From positions 124,001 to 188,000 of the forward strand of contig CAMDAH010000001.1 in NCBI GenBank assembly GCA_945888625.1: 64,000 nt of DNA. Direction: 5' to 3'. The notes beneath the pieces were generated by a model. The model ran no database searches. It saw only the letters and a list, made by a program, of their open reading frames with translations, and was not told where the DNA came from. Both the position numbers and the translations under genes were made by a program. This stretch comes from Chryseobacterium gleum. GTDB lineage: Bacteria; Bacteroidota; Bacteroidia; Flavobacteriales_D; Crocinitomicaceae. This document shows positions 42,661-51,718 of the stretch, in pieces (the first letter of the stretch is position 1; every line of letters starts with the position of its first letter).

Positions 42661-44894
42661 GAATTTTCACTCGTGTCTTTATTCTTTTTAAATATGCTTC
42701 CTACCTCTTTCCCTATTTTTTGTATTGTTTCCATTCCCACTCCAATTGCATCTCCAGATACATCGTCGTAGTTAGAGAACAAGTTTTCTTTATCTTGGCC
42801 AGGATAGATAATTATGACATCATTATTCGGATAGGCTTTTTCTGCTTTCAATAAAAATGCATCTATTTCCGTTGTGTGAGAAACAGCACCGTTTCTTGAT
42901 GCGCATATAACGATTAAGTCGCTTGAGCTTTTGGTTGTTTTAAGAAAAAGGTCGTCAAGGTATTCTATTGGTTCATGTTGGATTTCGGCTTCCACTTTAT
43001 TGGCACTACCCACTTTCATAAGGCGCTCATAGGTTCCTACAGATCCAAACAATTTAATTTCTAATTTTAATTCAATAGCTAAACGTAGAATTCGTTCTCC
43101 CCAAAGGTTAAATGTGGGTTCTAGCTCTGCGAGATTAGGTGCTGCCAAAACAATTCTTTTGTAGTTGGTTGATACTTTATTTAATTGACAAAAGAAGATC
43201 GTTTTTTCGCAAAGATTTAATAAAATTTGACGATCGTCGTCGATTATGCGTTTCAATAAAGATAATTCTTTACTGTCGTTGAGTAAGACGATATCGGCAA
43301 CTAACTCTTTAGATACCCTTGTAATTCCGGAGGACACATTAAGGTCAATTGTTGCGATTGTATTAATTTTAATTTCGTGTCCTGCAAAGTGTTTCATAAT
43401 TTCTTCGAGCGACTTTCTTGATTTTCGAATCAGCTTTTCTGCGTCTGCATTGTTGGGTTGAACGCTTACTAAAGAGATTGGATTTACTACACGTGGGTCG
43501 CTAATTAAGGTGGCAAAATCGAGTAAATTTTCATTGCCTTGTAATTCCGTCATAGAAACCAAAACGTGTTGATTTCTGAGGCGGGTTTCGTGTCGCTCAA
43601 CATCGCGATCTTCTGCTATTTCTTGCAACAATTTTTTGCCGGCAATTTCAGTAATAAAAGAGGCGACCATACAAGTGATTAGTATTAGTAAAATCGTTCC
43701 ATTGAGTACATTTTTGTCTAGAAGTCGAATGGGTTCTACCACAACATTGGTTAATAGCGCAGCGTCAATTTGATTTTGATTCAGTATGGTGTTATAGCCA
43801 ACCATAATGATAGCAAGTGTTGCCGCCGCATGCGATGCGCTTAGTCCGAATATAATTTTACGTTCAGAATGTTTGAGTTTAAAAATAATTGAGGTAGCAT
43901 AGGCAGCAAGCCATTTACTAAATATCGCAAACGCAGTCAGGACGCCTGCGATAATTAGTGGCCAACTACCTTGAAAGAAGGAGCGATAATCAACGACCAT
44001 TCCAACAGAAATTAAAAAAAACGGAATAAAAAGCGCATTTCCAATAAAATCAATTCGATTCATTAAAATGGAGTTGTGAGGGATTAATTTATTTAGGACT
44101 AATCCTGCCACAAATGCTCCAATGATGTGCTCCACTCCGGCAACTTCCGCTAAGAAAGCAGAAAAAAATATAATGGACAAAACAAAAATGTACTGCGATG
44201 TTTTTTCGCTATCTACTTTACTAAAGAACCAACGCGCGATTTTGGGAATAACAAAAAACATAATGAATGTAAATATACTTAAGGACGTTAATAATCGGAG
44301 CCAAAACCCCCAATCTAAGTTTCCTTTGGTGGAGCTCGAGATGATTGCTAAAATGATCAATACAGCAGTGTCTGTTAAAATAGTACCTCCAACAGCAATT
44401 GCAACGGCGGGATGTTTTGACAAGCCAAATTTACTAATGATGGGATAGGCAACTAAGGTGTGGGTTGCAAACATACTTGCGGTAAGTAAACTGGCAGTAG
44501 GACTTAGTTTTAATACCCAAATACAAAGTGGGTAGCCAAGGGAAATTGGTATGATAAAAGTTAAAATACCAAACGTTAAACTTTTGTTCCAATAGCGTTT
44601 AAACTGCGTAAAATCCAATTCTAAGCCTGCCATAAACATGATATACAATAGGCCAATTGTTGCAAATAACTTTACAGAACCCTCCGGGTCCATGGTGTTT
44701 TTTCCAAGAAGTCCAAAACCCAATGGTCCAATCAAAACGCCTGATAATATAAGACCTATGATAGAGGGGATTTTAACTTTACGTAAAACAATAGGTGAAA
44801 GCAAAATAATGAAGAGAATCAGTGAAAAGATTAAGACTGGATTTTGCAGGGGCAAATCAAATTCCCCCAATAAGTGTTTAAAAAATTCATTCAT
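42657..44894 (-). CDS. CPA2-family cation/proton antiporter with cytoplasmic Usp-like domain
   Basis: A 745-residue protein. The N-terminal half (about 15-420) has about 12 membrane segments and the CPA2/KefB-type features 'IIGLILSGVLIGPLGFGLLG', 'FMAGLELDFTQFKRYW', 'SPTASLLTASMFATHTLVAYPIISKFG' and 'ILTDTAVLIILA'. It would exchange Na+ or K+ for H+. The C-terminal half holds two universal-stress-protein-like parts ('HVLVSMTELQGNENLLDFATLI', 'IVICASRNGAVSHTTEIDAFLL') that may bind nucleotides and regulate flux. It overlaps the deacetylase gene by 1 base and the kinase gene by 4. Confidence 0.88.
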   Translation of the reverse strand: MNEFFKHLLGEFDLPLQNPVLIFSLILFIILLSPIVLRKVKIPSIIGLILSGVLIGPLGFGLLGKNTMDPEGSVKLFATIGLLYIMFMAGLELDFTQFKRYWNKSLTFGILTFIIPISLGYPLCIWVLKLSPTASLLTASMFATHTLVAYPIISKFGLSKHPAVAIAVGGTILTDTAVLIILAIISSSTKGNLDWGFWLRLLTSLSIFTFIMFFVIPKIARWFFSKVDSEKTSQYIFVLSIIFFSAFLAEVAGVEHIIGAFVAGLVLNKLIPHNSILMNRIDFIGNALFIPFFLISVGMVVDYRSFFQGSWPLIIAGVLTAFAIFSKWLAAYATSIIFKLKHSERKIIFGLSASHAAATLAIIMVGYNTILNQNQIDAALLTNVVVEPIRLLDKNVLNGTILLILITCMVASFITEIAGKKLLQEIAEDRDVERHETRLRNQHVLVSMTELQGNENLLDFATLISDPRVVNPISLVSVQPNNADAEKLIRKSRKSLEEIMKHFAGHEIKINTIATIDLNVSSGITRVSKELVADIVLLNDSKELSLLKRIIDDDRQILLNLCEKTIFFCQLNKVSTNYKRIVLAAPNLAELEPTFNLWGERILRLAIELKLEIKLFGSVGTYERLMKVGSANKVEAEIQHEPIEYLDDLFLKTTKSSSDLIVICASRNGAVSHTTEIDAFLLKAEKAYPNNDVIIIYPGQDKENLFSNYDDVSGDAIGVGMETIQKIGKEVGSIFKKNKDTSENS

Positions 44895-45502
44895 TAAGTA
44901 AGTATTTTAAAACACAACCCTTTTTCAAACATCGCATCAATTAAACACGGCAGAATAATTTTTGTTTTTTCTATTGATTTCAGATTGTCGTGAAAAACAA
45001 GAATGTCACCTCCTTTAATTTTTTTTGATTTAGCAAGAATTAAAGGTGTACTTATGGAAGCATCAAAGTCGTTTGAAAGCCACGTCCACATAATAATTTT
45101 AAATCCAATCATGCGTAATTTAATCGACTGTGAAATTCGTATTTTACCATAGGGAGGACGAAATAACAGGCTGTTGATGTATGATTTACTTTGAGTTACA
45201 GACGCTAAATAGTCCGCTGATTTCGTTTTCCAACCATTTTCATGGTTCATGGTATGATTGCCAATTGCATGTCCCTCCGCTGTAATTTGTTGTATAAGCT
45301 CGGGAAAGTCACGAGCTCGGTCACCAACACAGAAAAAGGTTGCTTTAACGTTTCGGTCTTTTAGAAAAGTTAAGAGCCATGGCGTAAACTCCTTATTGGG
45401 GCCATCGTCAAATGTCAAGTAAACAGCATTTTTCTCCCGCCCGACCCACGTCCATTTGGGAAATAATAAATAAATGATTCGAGGAGTTGAAAATAAAGCC
45501 AT
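44894..45502 (-). CDS. Polysaccharide deacetylase family protein (NodB homology)
   Basis: A 202-residue carbohydrate esterase family 4 enzyme that removes N-acetyl groups from peptidoglycan, chitin oligomers or a surface polymer. All motifs are visible: 'TFDDGP' (metal Asp pair), 'GNHTMNH' (metal HxxxH), 'RPPYG', 'WTWLSNDFD' and 'ILVFHD'. The N terminus has a short hydrophobic stretch (MALFSTPRIIYLLFP) but no clear signal peptide. It begins 1 base after the DUF2723 gene and ends at the antiporter start. Confidence 0.92.
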   Translation of the reverse strand: MALFSTPRIIYLLFPKWTWVGREKNAVYLTFDDGPNKEFTPWLLTFLKDRNVKATFFCVGDRARDFPELIQQITAEGHAIGNHTMNHENGWKTKSADYLASVTQSKSYINSLLFRPPYGKIRISQSIKLRMIGFKIIMWTWLSNDFDASISTPLILAKSKKIKGGDILVFHDNLKSIEKTKIILPCLIDAMFEKGLCFKILT

Positions 45503-45503
45503 A

Positions 45504-48500
45504 TTATTGAGGCATTATCTGAAGCGGGGCACTGTTTAATTTGTCAATATTAACCTCACTAGGCGCTTTTTCGGGCAATTTTGAAGTCGGCTTTGGAAGG
45601 TAATTATAATGTTCGCCCATTGCTGTAGAATTAACCAGAATATTATTGAAGCGAGCGCTAAACCTTCCTGTTCCGCTACCTGCAGACTCTTCATTGTCAC
45701 TTGCTAATTGCTCTAGCTCGTTCATCATTTTAGGAATGGTGCTCTTGTACACAGACGCAACAGCTTTGTTAATTCGATTCAATAAGGCACTATTTTTATT
45801 TCCATTTGGCCCAGTAAGCGTTGCGCGTATTTTAAAGCAAGCATCCAGCGCAGCAAAGAAATCTTCGATATTATTGTAGTCTGAAGAAATGCGGACATTT
45901 GTATTTTTGTAATAGTTAAAGATACTTTCGTAATTGGCCATTAATTTCAATCCGAGCAACTCACCTTTTTTTGCATTGCCAGCCAAGAAATACAGTTGTA
46001 CGTATTCGTGTAGGGTACCACTACACATTGGACGAATTTCTTTTCCTTCAAACATAAAACTTTGGTGGGAAGCATTAGAAGTTAACGAGGACATAGGGTC
46101 AAAACCATTCACTTCGCCAACGTCAAGCACTGATTCCTCGGGCATTTTTGCCAAAGAGAAATCAAGCAGTTCGACGGTTTTATTTTTCATTCCTTTTAAT
46201 AAATATTGTTCTGCTAACAAGAGAAAGTTCACCCGATATTGTTGGGTGTGCCTTCTGGCATAATAATCAGTTAGAACGTTTGCTTGATTCATTTTTCCGT
46301 AACTGTACGTTTTGGTTAAATTTTTATACATTTTTGACAAGTTGTAAAAAGCAGGTTCATCTGTCAAGGGACTTAATTCATACGCTAAGCCTACCTGTTT
46401 GATGTATCCTTTACTTAACAGTGCAATAGCAAACGAGGATCCTCGATTACTTGAGAAATAGATCCCTCTTTTCCAATCGTTATTGGCGACTATGTCCATC
46501 ATCATAATTTCATCTCTTGTCAGCGATTGATCTTTGTCAGGGTTAAATTTAAACGCAATTTTTTCCGGACAATTTTTAAGTTCGCTTTTACTCAAGGTCC
46601 CTGATGCAACAACATTTTGTTTATTAACCTTTAAGGTAAATTCAGAGGAGGGAAAGAAGGATGTTCTTTCTCCGTTGTCATTAACAAACACGTTTTTATC
46701 ATCCCTTGTAAAAGCCATCGCTTCGGTAAGATCAACCGATTGCCAAGGCTTCTCAAAATTTTGCAAGAGTTCTTGTAAGTTTTTTGATACATTATCAGGA
46801 ATTGTTAAAGCGCCTTTCTGTACCCCGTTCAATAATGCAATAAGTCCATCGTATTTATTAGTCACATTTTTTAGCAAATCGGTAGTATCAGCAGACCTTA
46901 GATTATTCTTTATTTTTTCTAATTCTAAATTATTAGCGCTGTTTTTTGGAGTAACAGACATTAGCATTGGTCCTATTTGTGCATTGAAACCAAAAATGGC
47001 CTCGACACTTTTTTCCGGATTGTTTTTTAAGCGCATCGTGATTACTTTTTTGATTAGCTCCTCAGAAGAACCACTCAAATACAAGGTAAGTAGTGGAATA
47101 AAATAAATTTGGTCCGTATTACCTGCATACATCAAAATTTGGTCTTCTCTAAATTTAATAGGAAGGGCCTCTGAATCGTAGGCCTTCATTTTCATTTGGT
47201 TTGTGTACCAGTCAGTACCCATTAATGAAAGATTACAAACCCTTACATCTGTTCTTAGGCCTTCCACCTCCTGCATATACCAAAGAGGAAAGGTATCGTT
47301 GTCTCCATTGGTGAAAATTATACCATTTTTTTCGCAAGACATTAAATAGTTGTATGCTAAATCGCGCGCTGAGGTTTTATCGTTTCTATTGTGGTCGTCC
47401 CAACCTTGAACTCCCATAATTACGGGAACGAACAAGCCTATAAGCGCCATAGTAATTGCCGCAGTATTTTCGGACTTTAAAGATTTTCTCATTAGGTAAA
47501 CTCCACCAATTAGAACAAGTGCTATTAGAACCACAAAAAGACAAACAAGGAAGTTTACAAAAGCGGCATCCGCAGCAATATCTATCATTATTGTAAATGC
47601 AAGTGCACCGGCCATTACCAACAAGGTCTTTTTTATGTCTTCTTTTTTAAATCGCAAAGCGGCATCGTAAAGGGCGTACACACCGATTCCAATCCACATG
47701 GCAAAGAAATAGAACGAGCCCGCATAAGCATAGTCTCGTTCCCGAGGTTCCATGGGCTTTTGGTTTAGATAAACAAGAATTGCAAGTCCGGTAAATAAGA
47801 AGGCGAGTAGCAGTACAAGCGCATCTTTTGGTGCCCTATAAAAATGAAAAAACAAGCCTATTAATGCAAATACTAGTGGAAGCAGGAAAAAACGGTTGTG
47901 TGATGGGTTTTCGCTTGAATAATGTGGCGCAAATTCCTGGCTTCCCATACGGGCATTGTCGATTGTATCAAATCCAGACATCCAGTTTCCTTTCATGTTG
48001 CCTCCGTCGCCTTGGATATCATTTTGTCGCCCGGCAAAATTCCACATGAGATACCTTAAATACATCCAATTTACTTGATAACGAAAGAAGAATGTCAAGT
48101 TTTCAGAAAATGTAGGCAAACGCTTACCGTCTCTACCTAGTTCTGTTCCTTTGTCTTCGTTAGCGTCATAACCTGACCACATTTCATATCCTTGTTGGTG
48201 CGCTGCATTTCCTTCCGAGTGCATTCGAGGGAAAAACGTTGTTTGGGCAAAGGCTGGAACAGCTCCTTTTCGAATAGCGGCGTTACTTTCAAAATATTTT
48301 CTTTTAATCTCGTAATCACCTTTGTTTGCAGCGATCCATTTTTCGGCGTCTTTTTCTTTTTCAAACCCTTTAATATCCTCGCCGTCCTCAATAACCACAT
48401 AACGTTGAATGTAATTAGGTGACAAATCACCCCACCCGTCTCTCGAGGTTAACTGAGGGCCATTTTCGGTATCTTCCTCGCCCTGACGATAGGAGTTCCA

Positions 48501-49568
48501 ATACTGACCTTTCAAAAGCGGAACGCTGCCATACTGTTCTCTGTTAAGGTAGGACCGCAGGGTGACAAGATTTTCAGGATTGTTTTCGTCTAAAGGTGTG
48601 TTAGCGTTCGACCGAATAACAATAACGGCAAATGATCCGTAGCCAATCAATAAAAACAACAGCCCCATTGTGGCATTGTAAAGAATTGTTTTTCCTTTTT
48701 TTTGAGCATAAAGAACAACGGTAATTATTGCGCTTATTAAAATTAAAAAGAAGAAAATTGTTCCAGAAAAAAACGGTGCTCCAAAATTATTTACAAATGC
48801 GACCTCAAAATTGGAGGCTAACAAAACTGTTCCAGGAATAACACCAACTTGAATGAATCCTAGGGTAGCTAGGGCAATAACGCTTGTTATTGCAAGGCCT
48901 TTCCAATTCGGTTTTTCGCTTATTCTAAAATAAACAATAAAACAGATAGAGGGGATAACCAATATACATAATAAATGCACACCGATGGCAAGTCCCAAAA
49001 GAAACATGATAAGCAATAACCATTTGTTTGGACCAATGGCACTATTAAGTAAATTGGTCTTGGTTTCCATCATTTCTTCATCCCATTTCAATGCGGCCCA
49101 GAATACAATAGCAGTAAATAACGAGGCCATTGCATATACCTCGCCTTCAACAGCAGAAAACCAAAAGGAATCAGAAAAAGTGTAGGATAGCGCGCCAATT
49201 GTTGCAGAGGAAAAAATAGCTATGTTGTCGCCTTTACTTGGCTTTTCTTTATGTTTCAGCACTAACTTTTTAATTAAAAGCGTTAAAGACCAAAACATAA
49301 ATAGAATGGTTAAAGAGGAGGAAATAGCGGAGAGGGAATTAATCCATACAGCCACATTTTCTGGAGCGGCGTAAAAAGAAAAAAGACGACCTAGTAACAT
49401 AAACAAAGGCGCTCCAGGGGGGTGACCGACCTCCAACTTATAGGCAGCAGTAATGTATTCTCCGCAATCCCAAAGACTTACGGTTTCTTCAATCGTTAGT
49501 AAATAAGTAATTGTTGCAATGGAGAAAACTCCCCAACCTAACCAAGTATTCCACTTTGAATAATTCAT
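45504..49568 (-). CDS. DUF2723 family GT-C-like membrane protein
   Basis: A 1354-residue membrane protein of the DUF2723 family, related to GT-C glycosyltransferases and to TMEM260-type O-mannosyltransferases. The N-terminal motif 'ETVSLWDCGEYITAAYKLEVGHPPGAPLFMLLGR' contains the acidic residues of the lumenal catalytic loop. About a dozen membrane helices fill the first 760 residues, interrupted by a soluble insert (about 340-540). A large periplasmic C-terminal part includes 'MSCEKNGIIFTNGDNDTFPLWYMQEVEGLRTDVRVCNLSL', a strongly conserved segment of the family. It may glycosylate exported proteins. The ATG at 49568 fits the family start MNYSKWNTWLGW; upstream ATG (49580) and GTG (49598) are possible. 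Confidence 0.88.
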   Translation of the reverse strand: MNYSKWNTWLGWGVFSIATITYLLTIEETVSLWDCGEYITAAYKLEVGHPPGAPLFMLLGRLFSFYAAPENVAVWINSLSAISSSLTILFMFWSLTLLIKKLVLKHKEKPSKGDNIAIFSSATIGALSYTFSDSFWFSAVEGEVYAMASLFTAIVFWAALKWDEEMMETKTNLLNSAIGPNKWLLLIMFLLGLAIGVHLLCILVIPSICFIVYFRISEKPNWKGLAITSVIALATLGFIQVGVIPGTVLLASNFEVAFVNNFGAPFFSGTIFFFLILISAIITVVLYAQKKGKTILYNATMGLLFLLIGYGSFAVIVIRSNANTPLDENNPENLVTLRSYLNREQYGSVPLLKGQYWNSYRQGEEDTENGPQLTSRDGWGDLSPNYIQRYVVIEDGEDIKGFEKEKDAEKWIAANKGDYEIKRKYFESNAAIRKGAVPAFAQTTFFPRMHSEGNAAHQQGYEMWSGYDANEDKGTELGRDGKRLPTFSENLTFFFRYQVNWMYLRYLMWNFAGRQNDIQGDGGNMKGNWMSGFDTIDNARMGSQEFAPHYSSENPSHNRFFLLPLVFALIGLFFHFYRAPKDALVLLLAFLFTGLAILVYLNQKPMEPRERDYAYAGSFYFFAMWIGIGVYALYDAALRFKKEDIKKTLLVMAGALAFTIMIDIAADAAFVNFLVCLFVVLIALVLIGGVYLMRKSLKSENTAAITMALIGLFVPVIMGVQGWDDHNRNDKTSARDLAYNYLMSCEKNGIIFTNGDNDTFPLWYMQEVEGLRTDVRVCNLSLMGTDWYTNQMKMKAYDSEALPIKFREDQILMYAGNTDQIYFIPLLTLYLSGSSEELIKKVITMRLKNNPEKSVEAIFGFNAQIGPMLMSVTPKNSANNLELEKIKNNLRSADTTDLLKNVTNKYDGLIALLNGVQKGALTIPDNVSKNLQELLQNFEKPWQSVDLTEAMAFTRDDKNVFVNDNGERTSFFPSSEFTLKVNKQNVVASGTLSKSELKNCPEKIAFKFNPDKDQSLTRDEIMMMDIVANNDWKRGIYFSSNRGSSFAIALLSKGYIKQVGLAYELSPLTDEPAFYNLSKMYKNLTKTYSYGKMNQANVLTDYYARRHTQQYRVNFLLLAEQYLLKGMKNKTVELLDFSLAKMPEESVLDVGEVNGFDPMSSLTSNASHQSFMFEGKEIRPMCSGTLHEYVQLYFLAGNAKKGELLGLKLMANYESIFNYYKNTNVRISSDYNNIEDFFAALDACFKIRATLTGPNGNKNSALLNRINKAVASVYKSTIPKMMNELEQLASDNEESAGSGTGRFSARFNNILVNSTAMGEHYNYLPKPTSKLPEKAPSEVNIDKLNSAPLQIMPQ

Positions 49569-49708
49569 AATTTTTATCATTGTCTTTTTAGTGAACACAA
49601 TTTACTGCGAATTTAACGATATTAATAAATCAAATTTGCGTTTTCTAAGATTTTTAGCCCAAAACAAAGCTTTTTTCTCAAGTTCTTTTCAAATTTAAAT
49701 TAAGTTAC

Positions 49709-49716
49709 TAAATTTG
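49709..49716 (+). promoter_or_regulatory. -7 promoter element for tRNA-Gln
   Basis: TAAATTTG matches TAnnTTTG, 10 bases before the tRNA-Gln 5' end. Confidence 0.5.
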
Positions 49717-49726
49717 TCCACCAAAA

Positions 49727-49799
49727 TGACCCATGGTGTAACTGGCAACACAACTGATTTTGGTTCAGTAGAGTCTAGGTTCGAGCCCTAGTGGGTCAA
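49727..49799 (+). tRNA. tRNA-Gln (anticodon UUG)
   Basis: The acceptor stem TGACCCA/TGGGTCA has discriminator A (49799). The anticodon stem-loop ACTGA-TTTTGGT-TCAGT gives TTG. The T arm contains GGTTCGAGCCC. CCA is not encoded. Confidence 0.95.
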
Positions 49800-49804
49800 C
49801 GTTT

Positions 49805-49840
49805 AAATCCTTTGTGTTTGCACAAGGGATTTTTAGTTTA
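49805..49840 (+). terminator. Rho-independent terminator after tRNA-Gln
   Basis: A 12-bp stem (49805-49816 with 49821-49832, one G-U) has loop TTTG. A T-rich tail (TTTAGTTTAT) follows. Confidence 0.8.
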
Positions 49841-49863
49841 TTTTCGAAATGTATTCAGAAAAA

Positions 49864-50529
49864 TTATATTGGAGTGTTTTTTTCTCCGAGTTTAATGAAG
49901 GTTTTTCTAAGCATGTCACATATTTGCGCGGGGGTTATTATTTCCGAATTTCTAACAGAAACGTTGCCTAGCGAATACTGTACGCTTTGAAGCCGCTCAA
50001 AATCAAAAACTCGAATGCGTTTCGAATAGATTCTATCTCTGTTAACATCAAACGCTTTTATTTTAAGCAATACATAGGGCCTTACTCTTGAATAGTTTAG
50101 ATTTGGAGCTCCAATTTGCACGCCCTGAAAAACATTAAACCGAATTTTTACTCGTACATAATAATCTTTTTCAAAGTTTAAAATGGCATTCTTTTTTATG
50201 TACGTTTTGGGTAGCCCACCAACGTGTTGCCCTGAGTCATACGTTTTTCGAAGTTTTCCATTTTTTTTTGTTGCATACTTACATTCTGTTAGTGAAAACA
50301 ACTCTTTTCCCACACCACTTTCTATAATTTGTTTGATTGAATCTACATAGTTGGTGGGCATTCTGAACGCACTTCCCGAAAAATTATTTGTCCCGCTACC
50401 TGTTGATACAAGCACACTATTTGTTAGCTTTTTGTCGATAAAAAATTTGAAGTGATAAATTCCTGCCGTACTCTGGCAATAACCAGAATTAATTAGCACT
50501 GAGAAAACAAAAGGCAATAAAAGTTTCAT
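49864..50529 (-). CDS. Hypothetical secreted or periplasmic protein
   Basis: A 221-residue protein with signal peptide MKLLLPFVFSVLINSGYCQ. The rest is basic, with alternating beta and helical stretches: 'IYHFKFFIDKKLTNSVLVSTG', 'YYVRVKIRFNVFQGVQIGAPNLNYSRVRPYVLLKIKAFDVNRDRI'. No sorting domain or lipobox is present, so it is probably periplasmic. I do not recognise a family. Its promoter shares the extended motif seen before two T9SS cargo genes. Confidence 0.7.
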   Translation of the reverse strand: MKLLLPFVFSVLINSGYCQSTAGIYHFKFFIDKKLTNSVLVSTGSGTNNFSGSAFRMPTNYVDSIKQIIESGVGKELFSLTECKYATKKNGKLRKTYDSGQHVGGLPKTYIKKNAILNFEKDYYVRVKIRFNVFQGVQIGAPNLNYSRVRPYVLLKIKAFDVNRDRIYSKRIRVFDFERLQSVQYSLGNVSVRNSEIITPAQICDMLRKTFIKLGEKNTPI

Positions 50530-50545
50530 AGGCGTATTTTTATGT

Positions 50546-50561
50546 CAAATATAAAAACAAT
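50546..50561 (-). promoter_or_regulatory. Extended promoter motif ATTGTTTTTATATTTG
   Basis: The minus-strand -7 element TATATTTG (50546-50553) is preceded by ATTGTTTT. This is a one-base-longer copy of the motif at 13184 and 17233. The ATG is 16 bases downstream. Confidence 0.55.
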
Positions 50562-50638
50562 CCTATTTTTAACTTCATTATTAGGTGTTTTTTAGTTAAT
50601 TCGTTTCCTGCAAACGTTCGTCTATTATTTAATTTAGC

Positions 50639-50646
50639 TAGCTTTG
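50639..50646 (+). promoter_or_regulatory. -7 promoter element for thiL
   Basis: TAGCTTTG matches TAnnTTTG. The 43 bases to the ATG at 50690 are too short for a TPP riboswitch, and none is visible. Confidence 0.45.
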
Positions 50647-50689
50647 CGCTTCATTTTTCAAAGATCTTTTATAAACCCAACGAATACCA

Positions 50690-51718
50690 ATGTCAAAAAC
50701 AAATACGATAGATTCCCTTGGGGAGTTTGGTTTAATAAATCATTTAACAGCTAATTTTAATTTAAAAGGCAGCAATTCTGTATTGGGAGTGGGCGATGAT
50801 TGTGCCATCATTGAATTAAATGATCAAGAATCGTTTTTGATTACCACCGACTTATTAATTGAGGGGATTCATTTTAACCTAATGTATGTACCATTAAAGC
50901 ACCTCGGTTATAAGGCTGTTTCTATAAATGTATCTGATATTTGTGCTATGAATGGCATCGCTGAACAAATCACGGTGTCTATCGCTGCTTCAAGTAAATT
51001 TCCTGTCGAGGCACTTGAAGAGTTGTACGAAGGGATTAATTTAGCATGTGATGCTTTTCATGTTGATCTTGTAGGTGGTGACATGAGCACAGCATTTTCA
51101 GGGCTAACTATTTCAATCTCTGCTGTCGGGCGTGTTAAAAAGAATAGTGTTACGTTGCGTTCTGGCGCAAGCCCTCAAGACATTATAGTTGTAACGGGCA
51201 GTTTAGGAGCGTCTTATTTGGGATTGCAGATTTTAGAACGTGAAAATGCAGTTTTTAAGCTAAATCCTTCCGCGCAGCCTGAGCTAGACGGGTACGAAGC
51301 GCTAATTCAACGCCAATTAAAACCGGAGGCTAGAGTTGATATCGTTGCGCTGTTTTCAGAACTTTCGCTTGTGCCTACGTCGATGATTGATATCTCTGAC
51401 GGCTTGGCTTCTGACGTCTTTCATTTGTGTGAAAAAAGCAAACTCGGCTGTCAATTGTTTGAGGAAAAAATACCGATAGAAGATAAATCAAAACTTACTG
51501 CATTGGAGTTTAATATATCGCCGACTACTTGTGCGCTAAATGGAGGTGAGGACTATGAATTACTTTTCACGGTCAAACAAAGTGATTTTGAAAAAATTGT
51601 TAGCAATCCTAATTTCACACCTGTAGGTTATATGACAAACAGTGATGAAGGAAAGGGGATGGTGGGTGCTAACGGAGAATTAGTAATTCTCAAAGCGCAA
51701 GGTTGGCCAACGAATTAA
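50690..51718 (+). CDS. thiL: Thiamine-monophosphate kinase
   Basis: ThiL phosphorylates thiamine monophosphate to thiamine diphosphate with ATP, the last step of cofactor synthesis. The 342-residue PurM/ThiL-fold protein shows 'GEFGLINHL', the metal and nucleotide site 'GVGDDCAIIE', 'TTDLLIEGIHF', 'NVSDICAMNG', 'VGGDMST', 'MIDISDGLASDV' and 'NGGEDYELLFTV'. Length and start are normal. It ends in a 4-base overlap with the convergent SPOR-domain gene. No other thiamine genes are in the window. Confidence 0.96.
   Translation: MSKTNTIDSLGEFGLINHLTANFNLKGSNSVLGVGDDCAIIELNDQESFLITTDLLIEGIHFNLMYVPLKHLGYKAVSINVSDICAMNGIAEQITVSIAASSKFPVEALEELYEGINLACDAFHVDLVGGDMSTAFSGLTISISAVGRVKKNSVTLRSGASPQDIIVVTGSLGASYLGLQILERENAVFKLNPSAQPELDGYEALIQRQLKPEARVDIVALFSELSLVPTSMIDISDGLASDVFHLCEKSKLGCQLFEEKIPIEDKSKLTALEFNISPTTCALNGGEDYELLFTVKQSDFEKIVSNPNFTPVGYMTNSDEGKGMVGANGELVILKAQGWPTN

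Noticed and set aside
46534-47106. Open frame of 190 codons on the plus strand
   Set aside because: It lies wholly inside the DUF2723 gene on the other strand, which has strong family motifs; low-complexity Ser/Phe/Leu translation typical of an antisense shadow.
50600-50689. TPP riboswitch upstream of thiL
   Set aside because: The leader after the predicted promoter is about 40 bases and shows no conserved TPP-aptamer segments.
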